This document shows, piece by piece, positions 63,021 to 64,000 of a stretch of DNA of 64,000 bases (position 1 is its first letter; each line of letters begins with the position of its first letter). The stretch is taken from NCBI RefSeq assembly GCF_003604215.1, contig NZ_QXGS01000003.1, positions 1-64,000 on the forward strand, given 5' to 3'. The notes under the pieces were generated by a model. The model made no database searches. It was given only the letters and a program-made list of their open reading frames with translations, and had not been told where the DNA came from. The DNA is from Teichococcus vastitatis. GTDB lineage: Bacteria; Pseudomonadota; Alphaproteobacteria; Acetobacterales; Acetobacteraceae. The position numbers and the translations under genes are program-made.

Positions 63021-64000
63021 ATGCCCGCTCCGCTGCTGATTGGCTCCGAGATCTATCGCCGCTCCACCTATGGCCCCAAGCATCCGCTGGCCATTCCGCG
63101 CGTGTCTACCGCACTGGACCTGATCTGGGCGTTGGGCTGGCTCGACCCCGCCCGCTACATCGACAGTCCCCGCGCCACGCCGGAGCAACTCGCCCGCTTC
63201 CACCATCCCGACTATGTCGCGGCACTGATGGCGGCCGAGGCCGAGCAATCCGTGCCCGATGCGGTGCGGGCCCGCTTCCACATCGGCGCGCATGGCAACC
63301 CGGTCTATCGGGAAGTGTTCCGCCGCCCCGCCACGGGCGCCGGGGGCACCATGCTGGCGGCGCGACTGACGGCACCGCGGGGCGGCATCGTGCATGTGCC
63401 GGGCGGCGGCACCCACCATGGACGGGCCGACCGCGCCAGCGGCTTCTGCTACCTCAATGACGCGGTGCTGGGGCTGCTCACCTGGCTCGACCTCGGGCTC
63501 ACCAACATCCTCTACATCGACATCGACGCGCATCATGGCGACGGCGTGCAGGATGCCTTTGCGGAGGAGCCGCGTGTTTTCACCTTGTCGATCCATGAGG
63601 CGAATCGCTGGCCCTTCACCGGCGCCGTCACCGACCGGGCCGGCGGACATGCCCGCAACATCCCGGTACCGCAGGGGCTGAACGACCCGGAATTTGCCTA
63701 TCTCTGGCGCCAGGCGGTGATGCCCGTGGTGCGGCATCTGCGGCCGCAGGCCATCATGCTGCAATGCGGCGCCGACGCGCTGGAGGAAGACCCGCTGGCC
63801 CGGCTGTCCCTGTCCAACAACGCGTATTTCGATGCCGTGCGCGCCGTCATGAACCAGGCGCGGCGGCTGGTCGTGCTGGGCGGCGGCGGCTACAATCCCT
63901 GGTCGGTGGCCCGCTGCTGGGCCGGCATCTGGGGTGTGCTCAACGGGCTGGAGCCGCCGCTGCGCCTTCCGCCCGAGGCCGAGGCGGTGCTGCGCGCACT
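63021..64000 (+). CDS. Histone-deacetylase-family (AcuC/HDAC-like) protein, 5' part
   Basis: At least 326 residues, cut by the right edge. The zinc-amidohydrolase motifs of class I/II HDACs are present: GGGTHHGRADRASGFCYLND (catalytic His pair), YIDIDAHHGDGVQ (Zn ligands Asp and His), and VLGGGGYNPWSVARCW with the transition-state region. Bacterial members deacetylate proteins such as acetyl-CoA synthetase (AcuC) or polyamines. I cannot tell which from sequence. It diverges from kdsA. ATG 63021 has no strong ribosome site but fits the family N terminus. Confidence 0.88.
   Translation, partial: MPAPLLIGSEIYRRSTYGPKHPLAIPRVSTALDLIWALGWLDPARYIDSPRATPEQLARFHHPDYVAALMAAEAEQSVPDAVRARFHIGAHGNPVYREVFRRPATGAGGTMLAARLTAPRGGIVHVPGGGTHHGRADRASGFCYLNDAVLGLLTWLDLGLTNILYIDIDAHHGDGVQDAFAEEPRVFTLSIHEANRWPFTGAVTDRAGGHARNIPVPQGLNDPEFAYLWRQAVMPVVRHLRPQAIMLQCGADALEEDPLARLSLSNNAYFDAVRAVMNQARRLVVLGGGGYNPWSVARCWAGIWGVLNGLEPPLRLPPEAEAVLRA

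Overview
The window looks like one continuous stretch of ordinary chromosome from a very GC-rich alphaproteobacterium. The Acetobacteraceae (Roseomonas-like) are my best guess. This rests on the lineage type of SerC, a eukaryote-like NADP-dependent Icd, a single bifunctional Rel/SpoT next to rpoZ and acpS, a lepB-rnc-era-recO block, and a Bug-type solute-binding protein. The genus is an inference, not proven. I see no rRNA, tRNA, CRISPR array, insertion sequence or integrase. Gene density is high, and many neighbours overlap by ATGA, GTGA or TTGA.

Layout from left to right. 0-5.3 kb: the 3' end of glmM, then thiD, a PhzF-like isomerase, serC, a decayed DMT/EamA exporter pseudogene and a LivK-like binding protein. 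5.3-14.6 kb: a HerA-like ATPase, a divergent ampC/ampR beta-lactamase pair, a gntR/dapA-like/Bug sugar-acid type cluster, two small proteins, an orphan NMT1-type binding protein and a DUF599 membrane protein. 14.7-25.6 kb: an MFS transporter, icd with a clear terminator, DUF3597, a His/Tyr/Gly-rich lipoprotein, a stand-alone Lrp-type sensor domain, an acetolactate-synthase-like ThDP enzyme, class II aldolase, gamma-glutamyltransferase, and an overlapping trio of sulfite-oxidase-like enzyme, glutathione peroxidase and GNAT. 25.6-31.3 kb: a secreted alpha/beta hydrolase, parC and an unusual Nramp-like transporter.

31.3-46.3 kb is the housekeeping heart. It holds lepB-rnc-era-recO-mug, then an LLM flavoprotein, the divergent EF-P-modification pair epmB/epmA, the leucyltransferase bpt, a penicillin-acylase-family protein, yraN and a TonB-like lipoprotein. 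Further on come acpS, rel/spoT, rpoZ and folK. 46.3-52.1 kb is one overlapping operon (coxG, coxD, coxE, split xdhC, moeA/mocA fusion) for maturing a molybdenum hydroxylase that is not itself in the window. 52.2-54.9 kb holds DUF4336, DUF892 and GH19-lysozyme proteins.

54.9-57.5 kb is a thiamine-precursor ABC importer (thiZ-thiX-thiY) under a TPP riboswitch. 57.6-60.2 kb is a visibly AT-richer two-gene segment (pyruvyltransferase and GT14 glycosyltransferase) that looks acquired. It adjoins the Kdo operon kdsA-kdsB-kdsD (60.2-62.8 kb). The window ends inside a histone-deacetylase-family gene.

I did not find an obviously new defence or mobile system. The most interesting items are the molybdenum-enzyme maturation operon without its enzyme, the foreign surface-polysaccharide pair beside the Kdo operon, the Nramp-like transporter and Mug-like glycosylase with altered active-site motifs, the Ala in the ParC quinolone region, and a five-codon leader overlapping ampR.
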